Below, one piece after another: positions 1 to 5,719 of a stretch of 6,836 nt of DNA; within the stretch, counting starts at the first letter, position 1, and each line of letters starts with the position of its first letter. The notes under the pieces were generated by a model, which was not told where the DNA came from, did no database searches, and saw nothing but the letters and a program-made list of their open reading frames with translations. The position numbers were made by a program, and so were the translations under genes. This stretch comes from Pseudobdellovibrionaceae bacterium (GTDB lineage Bacteria > Bdellovibrionota > Bdellovibrionia > Bdellovibrionales > JAMPXM01), in the NCBI GenBank assembly GCA_913776405.1, contig CAJYOV010000114.1, positions 1 through 6,836 of the forward strand, given 5' to 3'.

Positions 1-109
1 CGTCGTCAGAGGAAGTGAATGGTCTAACGGATACGAGCTCAAACTTGGCCGCACAAACTGCGACCGGAGATCGAGGTGGGGTGAATCAGCCGGAAGGCGA
101 CGCGCCCCG

Positions 110-138
110 AAGGAACAAGGCAGCGCCAGGGCGCCGCC
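110..138 (-). terminator. Probable Rho-independent terminator of nrdAB
   Basis: Starting six bases after the nrdB stop codon, the minus strand can form a GC-rich hairpin. The arms are GGCGGCG and CGCTGCC (seven pairs, one of them G-U) around a six-base loop. The T-rich stretch TTGTTCCTT follows directly. Position and composition fit a terminator closing the nrdAB transcript, but the T-run is interrupted, so termination may be partial. Bases 1-109 beyond it show nothing I can call a gene. Confidence 0.55.
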
Positions 139-143
139 CGAAA

Positions 144-1142
144 TCAGAAGCTTTCGTCAAACGAAACGGAGCCCGAAACACCAGTTTGGTAAGCTGAAAC
201 GCGGCGCTCGAAGAAGTTTGTAAGCTCTTGAACGTCTTGAAGTTCCATGAAGCCGAACGGGTTCTTCGCGTTGAAGCGTGGCGGGATGTTAAGCGCCATC
301 AAGCGCTGATCCGCGATGAACTCGAGATACTGACGCATGTCTTTAACCGACATGCCCGCAATACCGAGATCGAGCACGTCTTGTGCGAAGGCAAATTCGC
401 AATCGACCGCTTCTTCCATCATCGAAACGACCATTTCTTGCATCTGCTCGTTGAAGAGCTCCGGATCTTCTTTGCGGACCGTGCGAATGACCTCGAAGGC
501 GAAGTTCATATGGCAAGATTCATCGCGGAAAACCCAGTTCGTGCCCGATGCGAGACCGTCGAGCAAACCTTTTGAACGCAAGAAATAGACATACGCGAAC
601 GCGCCGAAGAAGAAGAGACCTTCCACGCACGAGGCGAAGCAGATCAAGTTCATCAAGAAACGGCGGCGATCTTGAATTGTCTTCAGCTCAGTCAATTCAT
701 TGATCGAATCGATCCACTTGAATGCGAAGTCCGCTTTCTTCTTGATCGACGGGATATTCTCAACCGCTGCGAACGCTTTCGCGCGCTCTTCGTGGTCGGG
801 AATGTAGTTGTCGAGAAGAGTTAAGTAGAACTGAACGTGAAGCGCTTCTTCAAACAATTGGCGCGAGAGGTACATGCGTGCCTCTGGTGCATTGATGTGT
901 TTGTAGAGGTTCAAAACCAAGTTGTTACCGACGATCGAGTCGCCTGTCGCGAAGAACGCAACGAGGCGGCTGATCAAGTGCTTCTCAGCAGGCGTGAGGC
1001 GCTTGTTGAGATCCGCGAGATCTTTCGAGAAATCGATTTCGTCGACTGTCCATGTGTTCTTGATCCCGTCTTTATACATTTCGTAGAAAGTCGGATACTT
1101 CATCGGACGGAGAGTGAGGTTGAAACCTGGATCTAAAATCAT
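144..1142 (-). CDS. nrdB: Class I ribonucleoside-diphosphate reductase, small (beta/R2) subunit NrdB
   Basis: This is the radical-generating subunit of aerobic class I ribonucleotide reductase. It holds the di-metal centre and stable radical that NrdA uses to reduce ribonucleoside diphosphates in the cytoplasm. The 332-residue protein shows all six expected metal ligands: D68, E99, H102, E174, E208 and H211. The E99-x2-H102-x3-Y106 spacing matches E115/H118/Y122 of the E. coli enzyme, so the radical tyrosine is present. That argues for a tyrosyl-radical type (Ia-like) and against the tyrosine-lacking class Ic. Y318 in the C-terminal tail is a candidate for the radical-transfer tyrosine, and the tail ends FDESF. 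I chose the ATG at 1142 because a GAGG lies 7 nt upstream and the ATG overlaps the nrdA stop as ATGA. A start 13 codons upstream would lie inside nrdA and adds a basic stretch foreign to the family. The gene is translationally coupled to nrdA and followed by a probable terminator. Identity is near certain. Confidence 0.96.
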   Translation of the reverse strand: MILDPGFNLTLRPMKYPTFYEMYKDGIKNTWTVDEIDFSKDLADLNKRLTPAEKHLISRLVAFFATGDSIVGNNLVLNLYKHINAPEARMYLSRQLFEEALHVQFYLTLLDNYIPDHEERAKAFAAVENIPSIKKKADFAFKWIDSINELTELKTIQDRRRFLMNLICFASCVEGLFFFGAFAYVYFLRSKGLLDGLASGTNWVFRDESCHMNFAFEVIRTVRKEDPELFNEQMQEMVVSMMEEAVDCEFAFAQDVLDLGIAGMSVKDMRQYLEFIADQRLMALNIPPRFNAKNPFGFMELQDVQELTNFFERRVSAYQTGVSGSVSFDESF

Positions 1143-3577
1143 GTGCACGCCTCGCAAGCTTCTGGGTTTTCGAGTGAGCACGCGAGAGCTTCCGCTTCTG
1201 TGTACTCTTTCTTCGGTGGCTGAGCACCTTCAGTGCCGCCCATGACTGTTACTTTGTTGATCGTCGTCGCTGGACGTGAACGCATGTAGTAAGTCGTCTT
1301 TACGCCAGACTCCCACGCGTACATGTACATTGAAGAGAGTTTGCCGATTGTCGGGCTCTCTTGGAACAAGTTGAGCGATGCCGATTGGTCAACGTACGCG
1401 CCGCGAGCCGCCGCCATGTCGATCAACGCACGCATCGGGAGTTCCCACGCTGTGCGGTAGATCTGGCGAACGTCAGCCGGAATATCGTTAATGCCTTGGA
1501 TCGAGCCTTCCGCGCGCTTGATGGCGTTACGAACGTCGTCGTTCCAGAGGCCCAAGTTCTTGAGCTCTTGGATCAAGTACTTGTTCACCTGGAGGAATTC
1601 GCCCGAGAGCGTTTCGCGTTTGAAGAGGTTTGAAACCATCGGTTCGATCGATTCGTAAGAGCCTACAATCGATGCGATCGTCGCTGTCGGTGCAATCGCG
1701 ATCAAAAGAGAGTTGCGAAGACCCGACTTCACGATGCGAGCTTTCAAAGCGTCCCAACGTTCTGTGTTCGATGGCTTCACGCCCCAGAGATCGAACTGGA
1801 GAACGCCTTCAGCCGCGCGTGTATCTTGGAAAGACGCGTGTGGGCCGAACTGCTCCGCGAGCTCAACCGAAGTTTCGAGCGCGTTGAAGTAGATTTCTTC
1901 TTGGATTTTTGTCGAAAGCGCGAGGGCTTCTTTCGAGTCGAACGGAAGACGCAAACGGAAGCACGCATCTTGAAGACCCATGACCCCGAGGCCAACTGGG
2001 CGCCAGCGGTTGTTAGACGCAGCAGCCGTGTTGATCGGGTAGAAGTTGATGTCAACAACGCGGTCGAGGAACTTCACGGCCGTGCGAACTGTCGTTGCGA
2101 GCTTCGCGAAATCGAACTCGCCATCCGTGATGTGACGGCCAAGGTTGACCGAACCCAAGTTACAAACCGCAGTCTCGTTATTCGACGTGATCTCAAGGAT
2201 CTCTGTGCAGAGGTTCGAGAGGTGAATGACGTTTTCTGGTTTCGCTGTTTGGTTCGACTTCATGTTCGATGCGTCTTTGAACGTCATCCAACCGTTGCCT
2301 GTTTGCGCAAGCGTTTTCATCATGCGGCCGTAGAGGTCGCGAGCTTTCACTTGCTTTACGAATTTACCTTCAGCCTCGAGAGCTTCGTACGCTTTCTCGA
2401 ACGCCGGACCGTAAAGATCCGTGAGGTGCGGAGCTGCGTGTGGATCCATCAAAGACCACATGCCATCTGCTTTTACGCGCTTCATGAACAAATCTGGAAC
2501 CCAGTTTGCGAGGTTCAAGTTGTGAGCGCGGCGAGCTTCGTCGCCGGTGTTGTCGCGAAGTTCGAGGAACTCTTTGATATCGGCGTGCCATGACTCGAGG
2601 TAGACGCACGCAGCGCCTTTGCGCTTGCCGCCTTGGTTAACCGCAGCAACCGATGAATCCATCGTCTTCAACCAAGGGATAACGCCGTTTGAGTGGCCGT
2701 TTGTGCCCTTGATCAACGAACCGCGCGAACGAACGCGGTGGTACGCAACGCCGATGCCGCCCGCGAATTTCGACAAGAGAGCGATGTCTGTGTACTTCTG
2801 GTAGATCGAAGCAAGATCGTCTTGTGGCGAATCGAGGAGGTAGCAGCTCGACATTTGCGGGCGAAGAGTGGCCGAGTTGAAGAGTGTTGGCGTCGAAGGC
2901 ATGTAATCGAGCTTCGACATGAGTTCGTAGAGTTCGATCGCTTCGTCAGCCGACTGAGCAAGGCCGCACGCAACACGCATGAAGAAGTACTGCGGTGTCT
3001 CGAACACTTGGCGAGTCTTCGGGTCTTTTTGGAGGTAACGATCGTAAACTGTACGGAGGCCGAAGTACTCAAAGAGAGTGTTGCGAAGCGGGTTGATCGC
3101 TGCAACGAGTTTCTCTTGGTGCTTGCGAACGAACAAGACAGTCGTTTCAGAGAAGATGCCGGCTTTGTAACCGTACTCGACTGACTCCATGAAGTTACGT
3201 ACGCCGTTCGTGAGAACCTCTTCATCGATGTACGTCGAAAGAAGGCGTGCTGCCAGCTGTGAGTACTGGGGCTCTTCGCCGATCAAGAGCGACGCCGTTT
3301 GAATACACAAGTCATCGAGTTCTTTTGTTGGGGCGCCGTCGTAAAGGCCCGAGATCGCGCGGATCGCGACACGGTGTGGGTCGACCTCAGTCAAACCACC
3401 GCAGAGACGTGTGACACGCTCAACGATCTTCAAGACGTTGACCGCTTCGAGGCGGCCATCGCGCTTTTTTACGCGCATCAAGTGGGGAGCGGTGGCTGCA
3501 GTCGCACCTGCGCCCATTGCTGGGGCTATGCCTGCCGATGATGTTGTACGTTCCGCTGTGTTTGTCTCTGCCTGCAT
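1139..3577 (-). CDS. nrdA: Class I ribonucleoside-diphosphate reductase, large (alpha/R1) subunit NrdA
   Basis: This is the catalytic and allosteric subunit that converts ribonucleoside diphosphates to deoxyribonucleotides together with NrdB. In the 812-residue protein, residues about 33-125 look like an ATP-cone (start HLMRVKKRDG), the overall-activity regulatory domain. The ten-stranded barrel follows, with C245 (in MSSC) and C472 (in AVCNLGS) as the active-site redox pair. NLCTE at 455-459 supplies N455, the thiyl-radical C457 and E459. Y763-Y764 match the Tyr pair that passes the radical to the active site. The C-terminal CEAC (C808, C811) is the shuttle dithiol re-reduced by thioredoxin or glutaredoxin. 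Length and motif order are normal, with no intein or gap. Residues 11-31 are a low-complexity Ala/Thr/Ser/Gly stretch before the cone. I chose ATG 3577 because AGGAGG sits 4 nt upstream; the longer alternative uses TTG at 3595 and would swallow that site. The stop overlaps the nrdB start. The presence of an ATP-cone implies dATP feedback inhibition. Confidence 0.97.
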   Translation of the reverse strand: MQAETNTAERTTSSAGIAPAMGAGATAATAPHLMRVKKRDGRLEAVNVLKIVERVTRLCGGLTEVDPHRVAIRAISGLYDGAPTKELDDLCIQTASLLIGEEPQYSQLAARLLSTYIDEEVLTNGVRNFMESVEYGYKAGIFSETTVLFVRKHQEKLVAAINPLRNTLFEYFGLRTVYDRYLQKDPKTRQVFETPQYFFMRVACGLAQSADEAIELYELMSKLDYMPSTPTLFNSATLRPQMSSCYLLDSPQDDLASIYQKYTDIALLSKFAGGIGVAYHRVRSRGSLIKGTNGHSNGVIPWLKTMDSSVAAVNQGGKRKGAACVYLESWHADIKEFLELRDNTGDEARRAHNLNLANWVPDLFMKRVKADGMWSLMDPHAAPHLTDLYGPAFEKAYEALEAEGKFVKQVKARDLYGRMMKTLAQTGNGWMTFKDASNMKSNQTAKPENVIHLSNLCTEILEITSNNETAVCNLGSVNLGRHITDGEFDFAKLATTVRTAVKFLDRVVDINFYPINTAAASNNRWRPVGLGVMGLQDACFRLRLPFDSKEALALSTKIQEEIYFNALETSVELAEQFGPHASFQDTRAAEGVLQFDLWGVKPSNTERWDALKARIVKSGLRNSLLIAIAPTATIASIVGSYESIEPMVSNLFKRETLSGEFLQVNKYLIQELKNLGLWNDDVRNAIKRAEGSIQGINDIPADVRQIYRTAWELPMRALIDMAAARGAYVDQSASLNLFQESPTIGKLSSMYMYAWESGVKTTYYMRSRPATTINKVTVMGGTEGAQPPKKEYTEAEALACSLENPEACEACT
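1150..1153 (-). promoter_or_regulatory. Ribosome binding site of nrdB, inside the nrdA C-terminal codons
   Basis: GAGG lies 7 nt upstream of the nrdB ATG and decides the start at 1142. It is built from the nrdA codons for E809 and A810, which sit between the two redox cysteines of the NrdA tail. Confidence 0.6.
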
Positions 3578-3581
3578 GGAG

Positions 3582-3587
3582 CCTCCT
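3582..3587 (-). promoter_or_regulatory. Ribosome binding site of nrdA
   Basis: A full AGGAGG lies 4 nt upstream of ATG 3577, slightly tight spacing but a complete consensus. It selects this ATG over the in-frame TTG at 3595. It lies only 8 nt downstream of the 20-bp palindrome, so folding or protein binding there could affect ribosome access. Confidence 0.75.
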
Positions 3588-3595
3588 GGCTTCAA

Positions 3596-3615
3596 ATCGC
3601 TCCACGTGGAGCGAT
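3596..3615 (-). promoter_or_regulatory. Perfect 20-bp palindrome upstream of nrdA (candidate operator or leader hairpin)
   Basis: ATCGCTCCACGTGGAGCGAT reads identically on both strands over 20 bp, with a CACGTG core, and lies 19-38 nt upstream of the nrdA ATG. As DNA it could be the site of a dimeric regulator. As RNA it could fold into a hairpin of about eight pairs next to the Shine-Dalgarno. It does not resemble the AT-rich NrdR box (ACAC-AT-rich-GTGT type). Its function is inferred from position and symmetry only. Confidence 0.55.
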
Positions 3616-3898
3616 CAATCAGCGCGTCGTTCTTCTCGACGGCATCTTAAATGTTGTTCTTGCACGGGTACCGTAAAGCCGAGATGGGGCTTGTTACCGA
3701 TTTTGCGTACGGGGAGCAGACGCTAACGAGTCAGCTCTTTGTTCGCAAGAACTTCAATGCTCCTGCGCACCCTTTAGGCGCTGAAGTTTTGTGTGGATTG
3801 CGAGCTAAAACGAGAGGGCAAATGAACAGAACCGGCGTCGTAAAACGCCCCGAAATTCAGCAGTGAACTTCGAGAAATTTTAGACGCACATCGGCCTG
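3616..3898. other. Non-coding stretch between the nrdA palindrome and the structured RNA block
   Basis: I see no supportable gene here on either strand. The open frames are short, lack ribosome binding sites and resemble no family I know. On the minus strand GGCGT-TTTACG-ACGCC (3834-3849) can form a five-pair hairpin, and the sequence after it is moderately T-rich but has no proper T-tract, so I do not call a terminator. No convincing promoter pair or NrdR box was found close to nrdA. If transcription starts near 4126, this stretch is 5' untranslated leader of nrdAB. Confidence 0.4.
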
Positions 3899-3914
3899 CT
3901 CGAGTCGCCTCGAG
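3899..3914 (-). repeat. Perfect hairpin CTCGAG-GCGA-CTCGAG
   Basis: Six-base arms flank a GCGA loop, which is a GNRA tetraloop on the minus strand only. An upstream neighbour, GCGC-AAGT-GCGC (3935-3924), forms a second short hairpin. Both may extend the structured RNA block toward nrdA. No T-run follows, so this is not a standard terminator. Confidence 0.5.
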
Positions 3915-3944
3915 TTTCAGCGAGCGCACTTGCGCACACGCCGT

Positions 3945-4127
3945 TCAGTAACCCCAACCTCAAGTTGGGACTTTTCGTTGTCTTGGGTGCGAAGAGAAGA
4001 AGACGCCTTAGTCCCGAACCGTTTCCGGTCGAAAGCTAAGGGCGGTTGACCCTGAATCCCCGTGACCTCTCGGTGTTACCCGGTTAGCCGCGAGAACCCT
4101 CCATCAGAGCCATGTTCCCATCACTGA
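3945..4127 (-). ncRNA. Candidate structured RNA (nrdAB leader element or separate small RNA), family unknown
   Basis: The minus strand of this stretch of about 183 nt has several nested or adjacent helices. TCAGTGA (4127-4121) can pair with TTACTGA (3951-3945) as a closing stem with one G-U. CGCCCTTAG (4043-4035 region) pairs with CTAAGGCG (4011-4004) with one bulged C, and this helix encloses ACCG-GAAA-CGGT (4029-4018), a stem capped by a GNRA tetraloop. CCCAAC-TTGAG-GTTGGG (3969-3953) is a further hairpin. TTCTCG/CGAGAG around 4096-4067 can also pair. The GNRA loop and the G-U pair exist only when the minus strand is transcribed, which sets the orientation. It lies upstream of nrdA in the same direction and downstream of a TTGACA box. 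Cobalamin riboswitches control class I nrd operons in some bacteria, but I found no B12-box-like sequence. Size and rod-like pairing recall 6S RNA, without a convincing sequence match. Structure is seen by eye; function is unknown. Confidence 0.4.
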
Positions 4128-4132
4128 CTTCG

Positions 4133-4162
4133 ACGCTAACGCCGCTTCAGAATTTCTGTCAA
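4133..4162 (-). promoter_or_regulatory. Possible sigma-70 promoter for the structured RNA / nrdAB leader
   Basis: A perfect -35 box, TTGACA (4162-4157), is followed after 18 nt by TAGCGT (4138-4133), a weak -10 with three of six matches. An A-rich tract (AAAAAAATATTT, about 4198-4187) lies upstream, like an UP element. A start near 4126 would place the closing stem at the 5' end of the RNA. The dyad CAGAA-A-TTCTG (4158-4148) overlaps the -35 end and the spacer. The poor -10 keeps confidence low. Confidence 0.3.
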
Positions 4163-4245
4163 AGAAGATTTAAGAGTCGGCCTTCGAAATATTTTTTTGT
4201 CAGATTCAAAGAATTCGTGTTTTCGAGCCGCACGACATTAGATCT

Positions 4246-4274
4246 GCCAAAACACTGGATTTCCCAGGCTTGGC
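4246..4274. repeat. Imperfect inverted repeat in the corA-nrdA gap
   Basis: On the plus strand GCCAA pairs with TTGGC and, inside it, CTGG pairs with CCAG around a five-base loop, with a small asymmetric internal loop between the helices. No T-tract follows directly on either strand. It may be a remnant regulatory or transcript-end structure between corA and the nrdA leader. The rest of 4163-4350 shows only the GACAGA-type repeats described under findings. Confidence 0.35.
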
Positions 4275-4350
4275 GCGGCTTTTAGCGGTTGTGCTTTGAC
4301 GAAACTGCCGAAAATGCGCCGCCGAAATTCTGTCGCGACTCTGTCAAAAT

Positions 4351-4375
4351 GCTGCCGCGAGTTTAAGCAGTCAGC
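4351..4375 (-). terminator. Weak possible terminator at the end of corA
   Basis: Overlapping the corA stop, the minus strand has GCTG-A-C pairing with GCAGC (about five pairs with a bulge) across a large loop, followed by ATTTTG. The stem is weak and the T-run short, so corA transcription could read on toward nrdA. Confidence 0.2.
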
Positions 4376-5504
4376 TTTCTGACTCTCGCGAAAAGCGGCG
4401 CTCCCAAAGCCAACCTTTATGAATAAAGAACGCCATCATCAAAAGACCGACGAACGCCATCGCGCTGATCGCCATCGGATACCCGTAAACCCACTTCGTC
4501 TCGGGCATGTGCTCGAAGTTCATCCCGTAAATACCGGCGATGAAGTTGAGAGGAAGGAAGATCGTGGAAATCATTGTCAGCGTTTTCATGACGGCGTTCA
4601 AACGTTGGTTCTGCATCGAGTGATACGTGTCGATCAGAACGTTTGACATCTCCATGGAGAGGTTCAGGGAATCCGTCACTTGGAGAATGTGATCCGAAAT
4701 GTCTTTGACGTAGATCAACGTATTTTCTTGAAAGACATGGCCTGCAACCTGAACTTTGTTGAGCACGTCGCGAACCGGGAAGATGTTCTTTCGTAAGAGA
4801 AGAATCTCGCGTCTTAAAGCGAATGTTTGCCCGAGCAGCTCGTCGTTAGGACCCAGCTGCATTTGCTCTTCGATGTCATCAATGCGTTCACCTAAGCGAT
4901 CGATCACCCGGTAGTAGCCGTCGACGATCGAATCGAGCAGCAAGTAGAGAAGATAATCAGGGCCCTTCGAGCAAACGGGGCCTGACTGTGTGCGAATCCG
5001 TTCGCGAATTCGGTTAAAGACATCGCCCGGCGTCTCTTGGAAGGTGAGGACCGTATTGCCTTTTAGGATCAAGCTGATGTGCTCTACCGTCAGCTGACCA
5101 TCCGGCCCGCAGTAGAGCATTTGGAGAGCGAAAAATGAGTAGCCGCCGATCGTGTCGAACTGTGGTCTCAGCGTCGTGTTGACGATGTCTTCCTGCGTGA
5201 GCGGGTGAAGATCGAGGATCTTCGAGACTTCTTGCGCAAGCTTCACGTCATGGACACCCTCGACGTTGATCCAGTTTACGCCATCAGGGCGCAGTTCGGC
5301 TGCAAGCTGAGAAGGTGCGATATCCTGGAACTCTTTTGTGACGGAGCCGTTGTACCGGAGCAAAGTGCAAAACGGCTTAAAGCCATGGACCGCGCCGACG
5401 TGAACCGGCGTGCCCGGCGGTAAACCAAGCTTCGCATCCCGCGAACGCTCAAAAAGCTTCAACCGCTTAAACCTCTTCCGCCCTTTTTTAGTCGGCCTTT
5501 TCAC
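4371..5504 (-). CDS. corA: CorA-family magnesium/cobalt (divalent cation) transport protein
   Basis: This is an inner-membrane pentameric channel for Mg2+ (and often Co2+/Ni2+) uptake. The 377-residue protein has the family layout. A basic N-terminus (residues 1-25) leads into LPPGTPVHVG, typical of many bacterial CorA proteins. A large cytoplasmic alpha/beta domain (about 33-200) follows, then a long helical stalk (about 200-305). Two C-terminal membrane segments lie at about 308-327 and 340-361. The signature GMN selectivity motif is intact at 327-329 (YGMNFEHMPE), and the protein ends in a basic, charged tail on the cytoplasmic side. The start is GTG at 5504. An in-frame TAG lies 21 bases upstream of it and no ATG occurs in frame before residue 129, so the start is constrained. 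The ribosome binding site is weak (CGGGG, 9 nt away). Length is normal for the LPPGT-type subgroup. Substrate choice between Mg2+ and other metals cannot be read from sequence. Confidence 0.95.
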   Translation of the reverse strand: MKRPTKKGRKRFKRLKLFERSRDAKLGLPPGTPVHVGAVHGFKPFCTLLRYNGSVTKEFQDIAPSQLAAELRPDGVNWINVEGVHDVKLAQEVSKILDLHPLTQEDIVNTTLRPQFDTIGGYSFFALQMLYCGPDGQLTVEHISLILKGNTVLTFQETPGDVFNRIRERIRTQSGPVCSKGPDYLLYLLLDSIVDGYYRVIDRLGERIDDIEEQMQLGPNDELLGQTFALRREILLLRKNIFPVRDVLNKVQVAGHVFQENTLIYVKDISDHILQVTDSLNLSMEMSNVLIDTYHSMQNQRLNAVMKTLTMISTIFLPLNFIAGIYGMNFEHMPETKWVYGYPMAISAMAFVGLLMMAFFIHKGWLWERRFSRESES

Positions 5505-5553
5505 GATTCTAAACCCCGAAATCTAAACTGAAACACAAACTGAACCGGAACCG

Positions 5554-5581
5554 CATCTAAAACGGAAACTGCTGCTGACAA
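5554..5581 (-). promoter_or_regulatory. Possible corA promoter
   Basis: TTGTCA (5581-5576, five of six -35 matches) is followed after 16 nt by TAGATG (5559-5554, three of six), about 50 nt upstream of the GTG start. The intervening leader carries repeated CAGTTT and TTTAGA words. No magnesium-responsive leader (M-box-like) could be recognised in this short space. Confidence 0.3.
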
Positions 5582-5719
5582 ACTGTTCCCCCCAAAATCC
5601 TGTCTCGATTTGAGAGTGTGTGCAACTGCGGATGCTGGACCAAGCCTGGACGTGCGTTTTAGTCAAAAGACCACAATTCTTGGCTCACGCGAGGGGGGCG
5701 GGACGCCGAAAAGAAATCA

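Noticed and set aside
15..197. 60-codon plus-strand open frame at the left edge
   Set aside because: It overlaps the nrdB 3' end and terminator antisense, is low in complexity and has no family resemblance.
1143..1181. A 13-codon N-terminal extension of NrdB starting at 1181
   Set aside because: It lies inside nrdA, adds a basic stretch unlike NrdB proteins, and the ATG at 1142 has both a GAGG and the ATGA overlap.
1826..2593. 255-codon plus-strand open frame opposite nrdA
   Set aside because: Antisense shadow of a highly conserved gene; the protein is Arg/Val/Glu-rich with no family resemblance.
3578..3595. TTG start of NrdA, six codons upstream
   Set aside because: It would place the complete AGGAGG inside the coding sequence, and it is a rare start with no ribosome binding site of its own.
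3619..3645. Eight-residue Arg-rich leader peptide frame just upstream of the nrdA palindrome
   Set aside because: No ribosome binding site; a frame this short is expected by chance.
3651..3866. 71-codon plus-strand open frame upstream of nrdA
   Set aside because: No ribosome binding site and no family resemblance; convergent to nothing and likely chance.
3899..4127. Known RNA families: cobalamin, TPP, SAM or c-di-GMP riboswitch, tmRNA, RNase P RNA, 4.5S RNA
   Set aside because: None of their hallmark sequences was found on either strand by eye. A weak likeness to the 3' half of 6S RNA (hairpin followed by GGGTTAC) is too little to name it.
4168..4198. Plus-strand terminator: ATTTAAG / CTTCGAAAT stem followed by seven Ts
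   Set aside because: The stem is AT-rich and bulged, and there is no plus-strand gene for it to end. On the minus strand the same tract reads as an A-rich element upstream of the TTGACA box.
4112..4285. 57-codon plus-strand open frame in the corA-nrdA gap
   Set aside because: No ribosome binding site, no recognisable family, and it overlaps the candidate structured RNA and promoter on the other strand.
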